Shown: in pieces, positions 12,290 to 24,300 of the stretch
How positions within the stretch are numbered: the first letter of the stretch is position 1
How the letters are laid out: each line of letters starts with the position of its first letter
From: Hippopus hippopus
Lineage: Eukaryota > Mollusca > Bivalvia > Cardiida > Cardiidae
Assembly (NCBI GenBank): GCA_946811185.2
Contig: OX328105.1
Coordinates: forward strand, 38,566,974-38,630,973
Reading direction: 5' to 3'
DNA length: 64,000 nucleotides
The notes under the pieces: generated by a model
What the model saw: only the letters and a program-made list of their open reading frames with translations
What the model was told of the DNA's origin: nothing
The model's database searches: none
Translations under genes and position numbers: made by a program

Positions 12290-12545
12290 TTTGCCGATCC
12301 CAGTAGCTGAATCGGCAATATACAAGCCTTGAAATCCAGGGATCGTTGGTTCGATTCTTTCCGAGGCTTGATGATAGACATTGCGACAAGGCTCATCCCT
12401 CTCTCACCGCAGACCATGGTTACGACGATGGGAAAACATCCAGTGGCTTCGAAATAATGTTGTGTGAAGTATTGATCCAAGAACCTCGGATAGGGGCACT
12501 AACCGCCGCGTTATAACTGAAATCATGCTAAGCTAATGATGAACT
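12290..12545 (+). mobile_element. SINE-1, tRNA-derived
   Basis: The A-box-like GTAGCTGAATCGGC and B box GGTTCGATTC are followed by the family body and the end GTTATAACTGAAATCATGC. A frame on the other strand here is a shadow. Confidence 0.7.
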
Positions 12546-12639
12546 TTTTTTTTTTAAAGACGTTTAGAAGCCTTACCTCGTGCTAGACGAAATCGATATT
12601 AAAAAGCCTGAAATAAAAACTTTAAGAATATTCTGGTAC

Positions 12640-12854
12640 TTAACTCTCATCCTGCTAAATAAATAAAATTAAATTTTAGAGCCGATGATAAAAACCAATA
12701 TTTTTTCTATTTCGAAGGTTTTTATTTTTGGAAAGATATCTCTTTATCGGACAGTGCAGATCAAAGATCAGACTGCACGTTCTGTGCAGTCTGATCTTGA
12801 TCTACACTGCCCGCAAAAAGGTCCTTGAGTCGAGCTTAGCAGCTAGAGGGTTAA
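12640..12854. mobile_element. Family A MITE, full length
   Basis: TTAA at both ends, with GCTAAATAAATAAAATT on the left, the hairpin at 12748-12813 and CTTAGCAGCTAGAGGG on the right. Confidence 0.88.
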
Positions 12855-12865
12855 AATGTTTTGCG

Positions 12866-13095
12866 ATTCTTTGTCTAACGACAAAATTCTAGACTTGTTC
12901 AAGTTGAAAGCACTTGTAGACGAGTAATTGAATTCGGCTAAAATAATTAATTGTATTTGTCTTTGAAAAGTTGGGACACAATATGGATAAGGAAAAAATG
13001 CTGGTTGCCAACATTTTCTCCTTTTCCCATAATGTTTTCAAGAATTTTTCCCGTCCAGGGTCCTCAAAACTCGGGATGGTGTGGTAAAAGGGCTA
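12866..13095. mobile_element. Family B MITE
   Basis: It begins CTTTGTCTAACGACAAAATT and ends GTGTGGTAAAAGGGC. The hairpin core is AAAATGCTGG/CCAACATTTTCTCC, with one change from perfect pairing. It starts 12 bp after a family A copy. Confidence 0.8.
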
Positions 13096-13192
13096 AAGTA
13101 GACCTGCAATTTAATTTGAAGGCAATTTACATGATTTATTCAATGGCGACTTACGAAAACGAACCTTGGTTATACTATCAAAATTCTTTAAT

Positions 13193-13418
13193 GAACCCTT
13201 TACCACATAATCCCGACCTTTAACGACCCTGAAAAAAAAGGCCTTTTAAAAACATTGTGGGAAAAGAAGAAAATGCTGGTAACCAGCATTTTCTCCTATT
13301 CCCACAATGTTTTCTACCATTTAAAAGACATATTTCATTGTGTCAGCGCCATTTAATTTGTTTCCTGCAAATATTTTCAGTATGAAAGAGTAAGAATAAC
13401 CGTCGGGTACAGGGTTAT
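13193..13418. mobile_element. Family B MITE, opposite orientation
   Basis: It starts AACCCTTTACCACATAATCCC. The hairpin is about 13250-13316. Its right end shares TTATAA with the next copy. Confidence 0.85.
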
Positions 13419-13615
13419 AACCCTTTATAACACGGCAATATTTAGGACATGTTTAAATTAAAAGCGTTTGAAGGCCAAATGTGGTTCAAATGATAGGTTT
13501 GTCTTTATAAGGATTGAAAACACTGTGGGAAGAGGAGAAAATGCTGGTTACCAGCATGTTCTCCTTTTCCCACAGTGTTTTCAAATGCCTTTTTCATCAG
13601 GGTGGTTCAGAGGGA
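13415..13615. mobile_element. Family B MITE, joined to an A2 copy
   Basis: It follows the previous B copy directly. The hairpin core is GGAGAAAATGCTGG/CCAGCATGTTCTCC. Its right end runs into the A2 flank GACTAAACAAGCGGACGG. Confidence 0.8.
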
Positions 13616-13631
13616 GCTTGTGACTAAACAA

Positions 13632-13699
13632 GCGGACGGTATAGATCCAAGATCAGACTGCATGTTCTGTGCAGTCTGATCTTGATCTATGCCGTTCGC
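13632..13699. mobile_element. Family A hairpin (A2)
   Basis: GCGGACGGTATAGATCC pairs with GATCTATGCCGTTCGC. The core has one change (CATGTTCTGTG). Confidence 0.85.
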
Positions 13700-13794
13700 A
13701 AAAGCCCTTGTTTTATCCTATGCTACTTAAAGAGCTACAGACAAAATACGGTCGTGCATAATTAATGATGCGGTTTTATGAACAGAATTTCTAA

Positions 13795-13930
13795 ACCCTC
13801 TTATATCAAGATACAAACTTATTTCAGCACTTTTTCCTTTCCCCACATTGTCTACCCTTTCACATCGAATTTGTCGTCTGCAAATGCTTTGAATTTGGAC
13901 ATTTTAAATTCTTGTCGTCAGATGTGAAAT
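13795..13930. mobile_element. Family B right-half remnant
   Basis: CCCCACATTGTCTACCCTTTC and TTGTCGTCTGCAAATGC are kept; the left half and hairpin centre are gone. Confidence 0.65.
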
Positions 13931-14024
13931 TGATCAATTCTTCGACTGCTGACAAAACAAGGTAGAACAGATCAGTGAGTCTTAAGATAAAAAAATTATA
14001 TACATAATACATGTATGAACCATG

Positions 14025-14283
14025 CTTTGGTAAGAGGATGTTTAATGCAAATCTGGGATGCATTAAACCAAGCCAACTATCATATAATTATGAATCCATA
14101 AACCCCACTTTGTCTAACAACCGACTGAACCATGTGATAGAATGGTCCTGGGACATGCTGAAAATTTACCAAAAGCAAAATGATTCGACATAGATCAAGC
14201 CTGTACTGACTGTACAGGATGACCTGAGTCGATATTTTTTGTAGATATATTAAACTCCTTTTTTGTCAGAGCACAGCTTATAT
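14025..14283. mobile_element. Family D MITE, diverged
   Basis: The ends are GAACCATGCTTTGG and CAGAGCACAGCTTA. The inner hairpin is decayed (CTGTACTGACTGTACAGGATG). It is in the orientation with the hairpin near the right end. Confidence 0.75.
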
Positions 14284-14321
14284 ATTCTTTAATGAGATAT
14301 CTACGAATAGATATCAGGTAG

Positions 14322-14381
14322 TTGATGCAAGATCAGATTGCACATTCCAGGAAGTCTGATGTCAAAGTACATTGTCCACAA
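14322..14381. mobile_element. Family A hairpin, degenerate
   Basis: TGCAAGATCAGATTGCAC and AAGTCTGATGTCAAAG remain partly pairable. It lies in the probable 3' flank of the lectin-like gene. Confidence 0.5.
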
Positions 14382-14419
14382 AAACACTTCAAACTTTGGA
14401 GGAACATTTCAAAGCCTAT

Positions 14420-14425
14420 TTTATT
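14420..14425 (-). promoter_or_regulatory. Candidate polyadenylation signal of the lectin-like receptor
   Basis: AATAAA is read on the minus strand about 410 bp past the stop codon, with no closer clear match. AATAAA is common by chance in AT-rich DNA, so this is only a candidate. Confidence 0.3.
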
Positions 14426-14512
14426 TACGGAAGTACTTGCAAATATGTAGACTACAATTACAATTTACAATTTAAAGGAAGAGTGTTAAGTTATGTACAA
14501 TGACGCTTAATT

Positions 14513-14727
14513 TTAACACTTTCGGCCCCAGACCTTATTATATCGACCTCTTTGAACGGCTTAAAATAAACTCAACCAAAAAACCAGAAAGGTTTTTATC
14601 TGACAGTCAAAACTAAACAGGCGGACGGTTTAGAACCAAGATCAGAATGCACGTTCTGTGCAGTCTGATCTTGATCTATGCCGTCCGCAAAAGCCCCAGC
14701 TTTAGCATTTAGTGCTAAAAGGATTAA
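14513..14727. mobile_element. Family A2 MITE, full length
   Basis: TTAA at 14513 and 14724. The ends TTAACACTTTCGG and GTGCTAAAAGGATTAA define subfamily A2. The hairpin is 14621-14688. It ends about 107 bp past the receptor stop codon. Confidence 0.85.
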
Positions 14728-14834
14728 ATAGATTATGGATAGAAAATTGCTTGTCAAATGTGCATCCTCAATTCTGTCTTTGTTCTCATTCCTTTTTTGC
14801 CAGGATTGAATTGAAGACCGTGACGGAGATTTAG

Positions 14835-15606
14835 TCAGTTTAAATTCTCTGAATCCATTTGACTTTCCCTCTTCTGATCAGCTTTAGATTTGTTCAGATC
14901 TTTCTCGATTTTCTGAAATGTCTTCTTGATCGATGCGTAGATATTTTCTTCATTCGAAAATTCGTCCGTTTGGTTTTCTAGTTCAAGAAATTTTGGAAAC
15001 ATCATATCACTTCCGGAGGAAAGCGCAGACGCTCGACGATTACCGGAAGTAGTCGAATGTCTTCTGGTCTGCTCGGACGTCTCTCTGATTGGTCGGTCTG
15101 GGATATCGTAATGATTTTCTAGAGCATCTAAATCTGTTGTTATATCATCGTGAATAGAACTGGCAGAATTTACGGACACCTTGAACCTTGAGGGGCTTTG
15201 CCTGTCTGGCTCGTTGATTTGATGTACTATATAGTCGACGTCACAGAAGTTACCGGCATTCTGATTGGTCGAGTTTTGATGACGTAGCTGCGTGTTTAGA
15301 ATTTCTATATTTCCATCAATCGTTCCCCGCCATGTGTAATCTGACGTCAGAGAGTTCGGCGTGTCCGGACGATACCGTCGTGTTTGGACCGCCGGCCTCC
15401 ATGTGTTCGCCGACCCCATTCTGATGAGACGCTGGTTGCGTCTGAAAGGTGACTCCCCATCATACACAGAATCGTATGTGATGTCAGAAGGAGGACAGGG
15501 AATATGTATGGAATCGTCCTTGGAACTGTAGGTCACACTCTGGTTGTCATGGCGACCACGCTCTGCTCTTAACTGGCGGTGCTTCTTAGAGTCAGGCTGT
15601 CTACAC
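14835..15606 (-). CDS. Exon: cytoplasmic tail with ITIM-like and other tyrosine motifs, terminal exon
   Basis: This is 772 bp, ending in TGA. The acceptor is CTGTTTATAG/GTGTAG; the frame joins the helix exon as IFR-CRQPDSKKHRQ, a basic stop-transfer segment. The tail of about 255 residues is polar and serine-rich, probably disordered. Tyrosine motifs seen: ITYDSV (15465-15482), which fits the ITIM pattern I/V/L/S-x-Y-x-x-I/V/L; VYDG; SDYTW; VDYIV; NHYDIP (a YxxP type, near 15099-15113); and EENIYASI (14928-14945), a YxxI after acidic residues. The C-terminus is lysine- and acid-rich. No catalytic domain is visible. The inference is signalling through SH2-domain partners. Confidence 0.85.
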
Positions 15607-18600
15607 CTATAAACAGAAAGGTGCACTAGTAACATCAATTAAAACCCATTACAACAGAATTTCAACGACCCTGAAGTAGAAGACTTTTGAAAACATTGTG
15701 GAAAAAGGAGAAAATGCTGGTAACCAGCATTTTCTCCTTTTTCCACAGTGTCTTCTACCCTTTCAAAAACAAACTTCAATGTTTGAATAACATCTATTGT
15801 TTAGTCTGCAAAAGCTTTTAATTTGTAAAAGTCTAAAATTTGTCGTTTGGTAAAGAGTTAAAGAAACTGACAGGCATGATCATACTTGTAAGCCACTTTA
15901 GGCATATCAGTAACTTTTGCCAGACAGCGATTCGAAAGTGTGTAGATCTTCTTTGAATTGATACAGAAAACATCTTACAAGTCATTGCTTCTTTTGCTAC
16001 GCAATTACAAAAGCTGCCAAGTGAAAGGGGTTGAAAAGACATATGTGTATTCCGAAATGTTTGGAAAAATCTTTTGAGATTTAATACATATGCGATAGAA
16101 AATATACTGAACTCAACAAGGTAGTCCGACTTTAAGAATAAAAACATGGGCGCACATAGAAGATGGATATTGTCACTCTGTTATATAATGTTTCGAATAA
16201 AAAACAGGATACTATATAATAACTGAAAGATGACAGATCACGTTATTTTACACGTATAAAGTCTACACCATTTTTTTGGTTCATTTTCGTACATGTATTG
16301 TCACCGATAACAAGTTCTGATATAAATTTGCTCGCTCAGCGATAAAATTGAATACCAATGACATCAGCAAAATGTGTTAAATCATTGACCGCAAAATATA
16401 TTAAACGACATTTCACCGAAACTCAGAAAAAAATTATCTTTCCTAGCGAATGGACGGTATAGATCCAAGATCAGACTGCACCTTCTGTGAGCCCTGTTTT
16501 CGTCAATGGGTTAAAGTGTAACGCTCTAGTAACGCTCAAAACACTTAAGGTTGCTTTCAATAATTTAATAATAATGTTTATCAAGATCAGATAGCATGGA
16601 ACGTGCAGTCTGATCTTGAACCTATATTTCCCGCTCAGGCGAGAGATATCCTGACAAAAACGGCCACTAAACTGCAAAAAAAAGTTTTTTATTTTACAAG
16701 TTTAAATTCTCATATCCGTTTTTTTTTTACAATGAAAGGTTTAAGATGCATTCTAGATATCATAACATCCGTTTATACTAGATCATCTCTTTACCAGGCG
16801 ATAAAATGGTGAACTGGTCCAATCTGAAAGCATTTGCAGATGACTTATTAAACCACGGGATTTGTCCTAGATGGGGCAGAAAAAGGTTGAAAAGCTTATA
16901 AATGTGTTAGGAAGAAAATACTGGTGACCGGCATTTTCTTCCTTTCCCACGATGTTTCAAAAGCCTCAAGTTATTTAATCCTTAACCCCACACCTCTAGA
17001 GTTTTAAGGACCCTGAATGGCCTGACAGAAAAGGCTTTTGAAAACATTGTGGGTAAAGGAGAAAATGCTGGTCACCAGCATTTTCTCCTTTTCGCACAAT
17101 GTTTTCTACCTTACCATAGAACATAAGCCTATTAACTTGTATCAATTTTGAATTAGTCGTCTGCAAATACTTTGACTTTGAAAGACTATAAAATTTGTCG
17201 TTGGGAAAGGGTCAAGACACTGCATTGTTCGGGAAAGGGGTTTATACATGCACTTGTACAACATAACATTACAAGGATGCACATATTGGCCCTACAACCC
17301 TTAAAGCGCTCAATATACATTTTAGGACCCAAATACAGGGTGTCTGGAAAGTAAGGTAACACTTCTGTACATTTATAATATCTTGACCAGAATGTTTCAG
17401 CAAAGCAGACAGTGTTGATCAAAGATCAGATTACTACGAGTTTCGTGCAGTCTTATCTTAATCTACATTGGCTGCAAAGGCAACTATAGTTGTGAAATAG
17501 GGTTAACAGTACTTCGGCCATGTACTACTGGCAGGTTAAATCTTCATGCCTGTCCTTGGTTGCCAATGTCCGAGGCCTGGTCTCGCAGTGCGTTTCTAAA
17601 GGACACTCAAACGTGACTACTGGCGCGACTTGGGTTCAACTAGTGGCTTCGAGGGTGTAGACTATTTACGCATTTCATAAGATGAAATCATTTATGATAA
17701 AGCAATAATTAATCATAATGTATTTGGTAGATAACACATGTAATTCATCCTCATGGACTAATGAATCACTTAATTTTTCACACTTATTTATGAACCCATG
17801 AGTTTCCTCCCCCTTCCCATAATATACTCAGTTCCATAAATAAGTGTGCGCTTAATTTTCTTTTATTTCTCGTCGCATGTTTTACTGAAGACCAACAAAT
17901 TTGGTATCATACTTTAGTTCAGAGTCTGAAGAAAATGCCAGGCTAATCAGATTTTGACTAACAAAAGTTTAAAGTTAGGTTTTTGCAGTTTAAATGAAGG
18001 TGGTACTAAAATCAAAGTACTCAAAGACTAACGTAACATTAAAGTTAGGTTTTGGCCACCGGTCTCGTTCAGGAATGGAATAACATTCCTGATGCAATAA
18101 TTTTACGTTATGTAAGGTCTATGCGACGTCGAATAATTGCCTGTATCGACAGCAGAGGTGGCCATACAAGATATTGATTGAAAAATTACAAGAACTTTAA
18201 GAAAAACCTAACTTTAATGTTACCTTAGTCTTTGAGTACTTTTGCAACTTTGATTTTAGTACCACCTTCATTTAAACTGCAAAAACCTAACTTAAACTTT
18301 CTGTTGGTCAAAATCTGATTAGCCTGGCATTTTCTACAGACTTTGAACTAAAGTATGATACCAAATTTGTTGGTCTTCAGTAAAACATGCGACGAGAAAT
18401 AAAAGAAAATTAAGTGCACACTTATTTATAGAACTGAGTATATTAATTATTTTAGCCATGCTATGTAAACAATGGGGGAATTTAATGCATCCGCAAAAGT
18501 ATCGACTCATGTCAGCATGCATGTTTCTGCTTGTCCAAGGACCATTCTACCGAATGACTCAGTGGGTTATCTGACATAATGGATTTTATGGTTCCATAAT

Positions 18601-21350
18601 TATGTGTTGACTTGCTTGCTTCAGTGCATCACGGAGATGCATTAAACCCTCTTTTCTCAGAGCATAGCTCATATGCAATTTATTTTCGTTGATTTACAGA
18701 TCACTTTTTTCGTACTTATTTATGAACCCATGGTTTTATAACACAGTATAAAGTGTCTTTAACCCTTATCCCGCTAAATAACTAAAATGAAATTTTCAAT
18801 TCGATAGTAAGAACCCAAATATTGCTATTTCAAAGTTATGTTTTGGGAAATAATATCCCGTTATCGGACAGTGTAGATCCAAGATCAGACTGCACGTTCT
18901 GTGCAGTCTGATCTTGATCTACACTGTCCGCAAAAGATCAGTGCGTCGCGCTTAGCAGCCTAAGGGTTAAAACGACTGATTTTTGCTGTATCAACAATAT
19001 TGTTATAAACCCCTTAACCAAATGTTGAGAATTTACACGTTCGCAAAATGAAAGCATGTCCGAACGGACAACTAACATTTGGCTACAATGATGTATCTTT
19101 TCTTCCATGGGATCTAAGACTCTGTGGGAAGGAGAGGAAATGTGCATATAGCCATCATATTTTCATTCTCCTTCTCTTTTTCACAAGAACTCTTTCCCAG
19201 AAGCGGGTAGTGTTTGTTCAAAATCAGACTGCACGTTCTGTGCATTCTGATCTTGATAACATTGTACACATAAGCAATTAAAGCACTACATAAGTAAGCC
19301 CTTTACCATACAATCCTGACTTTTACCGACCATGAAAGAGAAGGCTTTTGAAAACATTGTGGGAAAAGGAGAAAATGCTGGTAACCAGCATTTTCTCCTT
19401 TGTCCACAATGTTTTCTACCTTATCAAAGACAAATTTCGTCATTTGGATCACCTTTAATTGTTCGTCTGTAAATGCCTTTTAATTTGGAGCAGTCTACAA
19501 TTTTGTCGTTTGGTAAAGCGTTAACCTTAAGGCTGCTAAGCGCGGCTCACTGACCTTTTGCGGACAGTGTAGATCAAAGATCAGACTGCACAGAACGTGC
19601 AGTCTGATCTTTGATCTACACTGTCCGATAAGGAGATATTTTACCCTCCAAAAATACCTTTGTAATAGTAACATTCGGAATTTTATTATCAACTTAAATG
19701 TTTCATTTTACCTATTTACCAGGATAAAGGTTTATACATGTGCCAACCAATACTAAGGTAATGCAGGATAAAAGGAAGCGATGTTACCCACACACCTGAA
19801 TATGAGATACACCAACAGTCCTAATATTAGGACACACACCATTCCGGACACAAAACCCAGCAGTAGAAACATACCTGAAACAAGAAGGTATAGGCAATAT
19901 AAAGATGATCTACATCATATCTTACCAAATAGCTGGTGAAGGCTATTCAAAGTGTCTCGGCGGATAGTGTAAATCAAGATCAGAATAAAGAACGTACAGT
20001 CTGATCTTGAATCTACATTGTTCTGTACGGTAAGATTTGTATGGCAGGACCTTGACGTCAGAAAACTTCGGTCTCTGCTAGTGGCTGGAATTGTTCATTT
20101 TATTTTGAAAGCCGTTTAATGTTTTATATTTGAGCCATGCTCTGTGAAAAGGAGGCTTAATGCATCTGCAAAATGCATCTGCAAAATGTATCGACCAAGG
20201 TCAGCTTGCGCAATCCACGCAGGCTGAGATAGGTCGAAACCTTTTACTGTATATATTTCTATGCATGTCCAAGGACCATTCTACCCTATGATTCAGCCAC
20301 TTGTCAGACAAAATGCACTTTTTGGATTGGCCTGCAACACGTGAAAAGGGGCATTCGGACATTTGCGTAAAGTGTTGTCTCGGATCAGCCTGCGCAGTCC
20401 GCGCAGGCTAATCCGAGACGGCACTTTACGCCTACATTAGATTTTGTGCTACAGTAGACTTGCTCAAAACAGAAAATTACATACAAACGGAAAGTGTCGT
20501 TTCGAATCAGCCTGCGCGGACAGCGCAGGCTGATTCGAAACGACACTTTACGCAAATGTCCGAATGCCCCTCTTCGCGTGTAGCAGGCCAGTTATTATTA
20601 TATCGCTGCCATTTCTTTAACTACCAACACTATACTACTTTACTATACATTAATTTTTCCATCACGTTTTCAAAAGACTTCATTCCTGGGGTTAAACTCG
20701 AAATCCTTTGGTAAAGGGTCAACTATTTACCAAATAGCAAAATTCTAGACTGGTCGAAACTGAAACCTTTTGCAGACGACAAATTATACTTACCTCAAAT
20801 TGCAGAATTTGTTTCTGAAAGGGTAGAAAACACTGTGGGAAAAGGAGAAAATGCTGGTTACCAGCATTTTCTCCTTTTCCCACAATGTTTTCAAAAGGGT
20901 TCTTCCTGAAGGTCGTTAAAACTCGAAATCGTTTTGTGAAGGGTTAGGTCATTAGATGATAATGACAGGTAAAAGTGGGGGTTTTTTTGTGTGTAGCTTT
21001 GTGGACTGTGGACATGAAAATCAGACTACATCTAAGGTAACGTCTGATATGAAATCAAAACTGTTCAGTATCTTGTCAAATGTTCTCGTCAACACAGCTT
21101 ATTGTTTTGGTATCTGCTTTTCGAACTCTAAGCAATCTGAAAAAGTCGACTGTTTCATTTTCACTTCGATCATTTACGTACTCTTAATCAACAGTGCACA
21201 TCGAAAGACTTTTCAGGACACCAACACTAATCCTAAACCTACAAGTTTATTGAATACGTTTGAATATCATGCAGAAAAAGGCCTCAAACTTGCTAAACTG
21301 GAGTATAGAAGTTCTTAAAAAATATTGGAATGAAACACAGAGACACAGAG

Positions 21351-21393
<43 letters not shown>

Positions 21394-24300
21394 CAGACAA
21401 TGAGAACATAAAAGGAATCGAGTTGCATTCTATCGTAGAAAAAGTGTAACACTTGAGGTGCGAAGATGCGATTGGATGACGGCGGACTCAAACCGGATGT
21501 ACGTTATTCAGTATCCGGTGTTTACCGAAAACTATCGTGATCGAAAGAAAGTGGAGAGTCGAAACTCACTTGCGAGACGGCGGTTTTCACACGCAGTTGT
21601 TAATTGATTCATTTTTTTTCCCTAAAAATATCAAGTACCATTGTTTGTCACCGACTTGTTTTCTTGTTTTTTCTCTCTAAATGATGCAATAGGCGTATCC
21701 TTATTGTAGATGTATTTCACACTGCCCACTTAAGATATTTGAATAAGACTCATAATTATCCACAGTATATCTGTTTGTTGAAATGTTTAACGACGTTTTC
21801 AACATATACGGATTCAGCACATTTGCGGTCGCTAGTACACCTATCCATGCGTCTTGGGGGTTGTTTTACAAATACTTCGCACAATATTCTTTCCAAGTCG
21901 TTTTCAACGAAAATGGGTCCTGCGTGGCCTAGTGTAGGACTCGTAACCTGGAGGCCCCGGGCCCGCCTCACTGGATCTTCTGGGTTTTTGGTGGGAGTGT
22001 CCTTGGGCAAGACACTTCAGAGCGCTAGTCTAGTACTGGTGAAACACATGAATATGTGAGCTGACGCCGTAATATGAATGAACTAATGTTTAAAGCAGTG
22101 TCAAACACCATTCAATCAATCATTTTCCACGAAACGAAAGAAAGAAAGAAAGAAACCTTCTTTCCAAGCGAGTGGCTTCTTTCCCGCATAAACATCCTCG
22201 AAACAATGTTCAGCGGTGGAAGAGAGTTAATATTTTCGCAATAAAGATCAGTAATCCTCAGACAGACTTTGGCGGTGTTGGGAAAGGAATCAATGACCCC
22301 TGCACGGTACCGACTAAAATACCGGGCCAGACCTGGCACTTATGATTTTAAATGGTTTAATCAATGGATTACGATGACATGTACGCCCAGATTCCTTGGC
22401 AACCTATCGGTACTAGGGCTGGGACGATGACTTGCACATGGAAACTTCATGAACGGCTCCGGAGATCTAGTTCGAGATTAAGAAATTTAAGCCTTAACCG
22501 TTGCGCTAGGGGGGGTCGCCTCTTATCGTTACTCATGTTAGGAATGAGTAAATTTTTGTTTTGAATTACACAGCAATCTATATAATTTATCTTTCAAGTG
22601 CAGAATAAACTATAATCTTACAGGTATTTAAAACTGCACGTGCATTATCTGCACGGGATGCATGCGTCTGGGATTCCAAGGAGATAATACTTTCGTTTTC
22701 CCACTTGTCGAAAAATGGATTTCTCCGCCAGGTGGCCTCGTACTGCTTAGTCGCCATTTTGTCGTTCATTTCGTCTTCTTCTATAGGTTTTGTAGCTCGA
22801 GTAACTGTCGGTTTATCTTCAAAATCTGTTGGATGAAATTCAACTTTTGTCGTGTTTAGCCATTTAAGCGCCATTCACTTGTCTTGGTGCCTTTGCGGCC
22901 GGTGTAGATCAAGATCAGACTGCACGAAACGTGCAGTCTGATCTTTGATCTGCACCGTCTGCTTTGCTGTGACACCGTGAACAATAGCAACCCTAATATT
23001 GCGCTTATAAATGAGCCTTGATCTGGCAAAACGGGGCTTTACGCATCTCCATGATGCATTATACCAAATAAGTCGTCAGATGATTATGGATCCATAGAAT
23101 CCGTATTAACTAACAACCAACCGAATAATGAGGTAGACTGGTCCTTAGACATGCATAAAATTCACAAACAGCAAAAAGTTTCGATCCATGTCGACCTGCG
23201 CGGACTGCGCAGGCTGACACTGATCGATTGTGTTTGCAGGTGCAATAGGCCCCCTTTGACAGAGCATGACTCAAAATTTACTGTTTATGCTAGACTGAAA
23301 TTTGGGGGTTGGGTTTACCTGATGGCCTACGGGTTCAGCTACTTTATCGTTTTCCTAATTGCTTTAACTCTTATCCTGCTAAATAACTAAAATTAAATTT
23401 TCATTTTGATATTAATAACCCAAATATTGCTGTTTCAAAGTCATGTTTTGGGGAATAATATCTCCTTATCGGACAGTGTAGATCAAAGATCAGACTGCAC
23501 GTTCTGTGCAGTCTGATCTTGATCTACACTGTCAGCAACAGGTCAGCGAGTCGCGCTTAGCAGTCAAAGGGTTAAAAAAGCCATTACCATGACAACTCAA
23601 CTATTTCTACATCCGGAAGTAGTGGTGCAGGTACATGCATGTGGGTGGGTGCCGTCAAACTCCAAAAATATTATTTTTTCACTAAAACCAATGTTGTACG
23701 TACTCAGAATTGTCTTCACGAGACAATTCCAATGAGCACCTGTAATGTTGGTTATAAGTGAAGAACAAACGAGAGAATTACTCTCTGAATCCCAAGATAC
23801 TAACCATATCTTCACAACTGCGAACGTGGACAACGATCGAAGACATTCAATGATATGGAATATATAGATTGTTATCTATTTATAGTCATGTGAAATGGAC
23901 CATAGGCCTAAGGTTTCAATAAAATACTGTATTGTCTAGTCTTGTTCCTTTTCCTGTAGCGTTTTTGAAAAACCTCGGGCTGTGTATTTTTGTTTCCTTC
24001 AAAACATGTTATTTTACTTGGCTTTAATATTTCAAATTTTACTGGTGCAGTAATCGAAAACTGGTAATTTTCCAGAATATTTACAAACATTAGCGTATAA
24101 ATGGACAGTTTTCTTCTGTGAAACAGGCAGCTTTTAAAAAAAAGTTTACGGAAAAGTAGTAATTGCCGGTTACAATCAAAATATTACTGCTTCTTCTCGC
24201 AAAATTCAGAAACAGCTCTCTCCTGTCCTCGAAAAATCAGTCCATTACATGAATTGAACCATGATAGTCAATAACTCGAACATGTGATAACTCGAACACT

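Noticed and set aside
12190..12480. 96-codon minus frame as a gene
   Set aside because: It lies across a SINE-1 copy on the other strand.
14928..14945. EENIYASI as a hemITAM
   Set aside because: The spacing of acidic residues does not match the known DEDG-Y-x-x-L form, so only a YxxI motif is claimed.
17555..17660. tRNA-derived SINE
   Set aside because: Only weak box-like matches; no shared body with the other SINE copies.
20956..21318. A 120-codon frame on the plus strand as a gene
   Set aside because: It has no recognisable domain, is atypical in composition, and overlaps a degenerate family A trace (ATCAGACTACATC…AACGTCTGAT).
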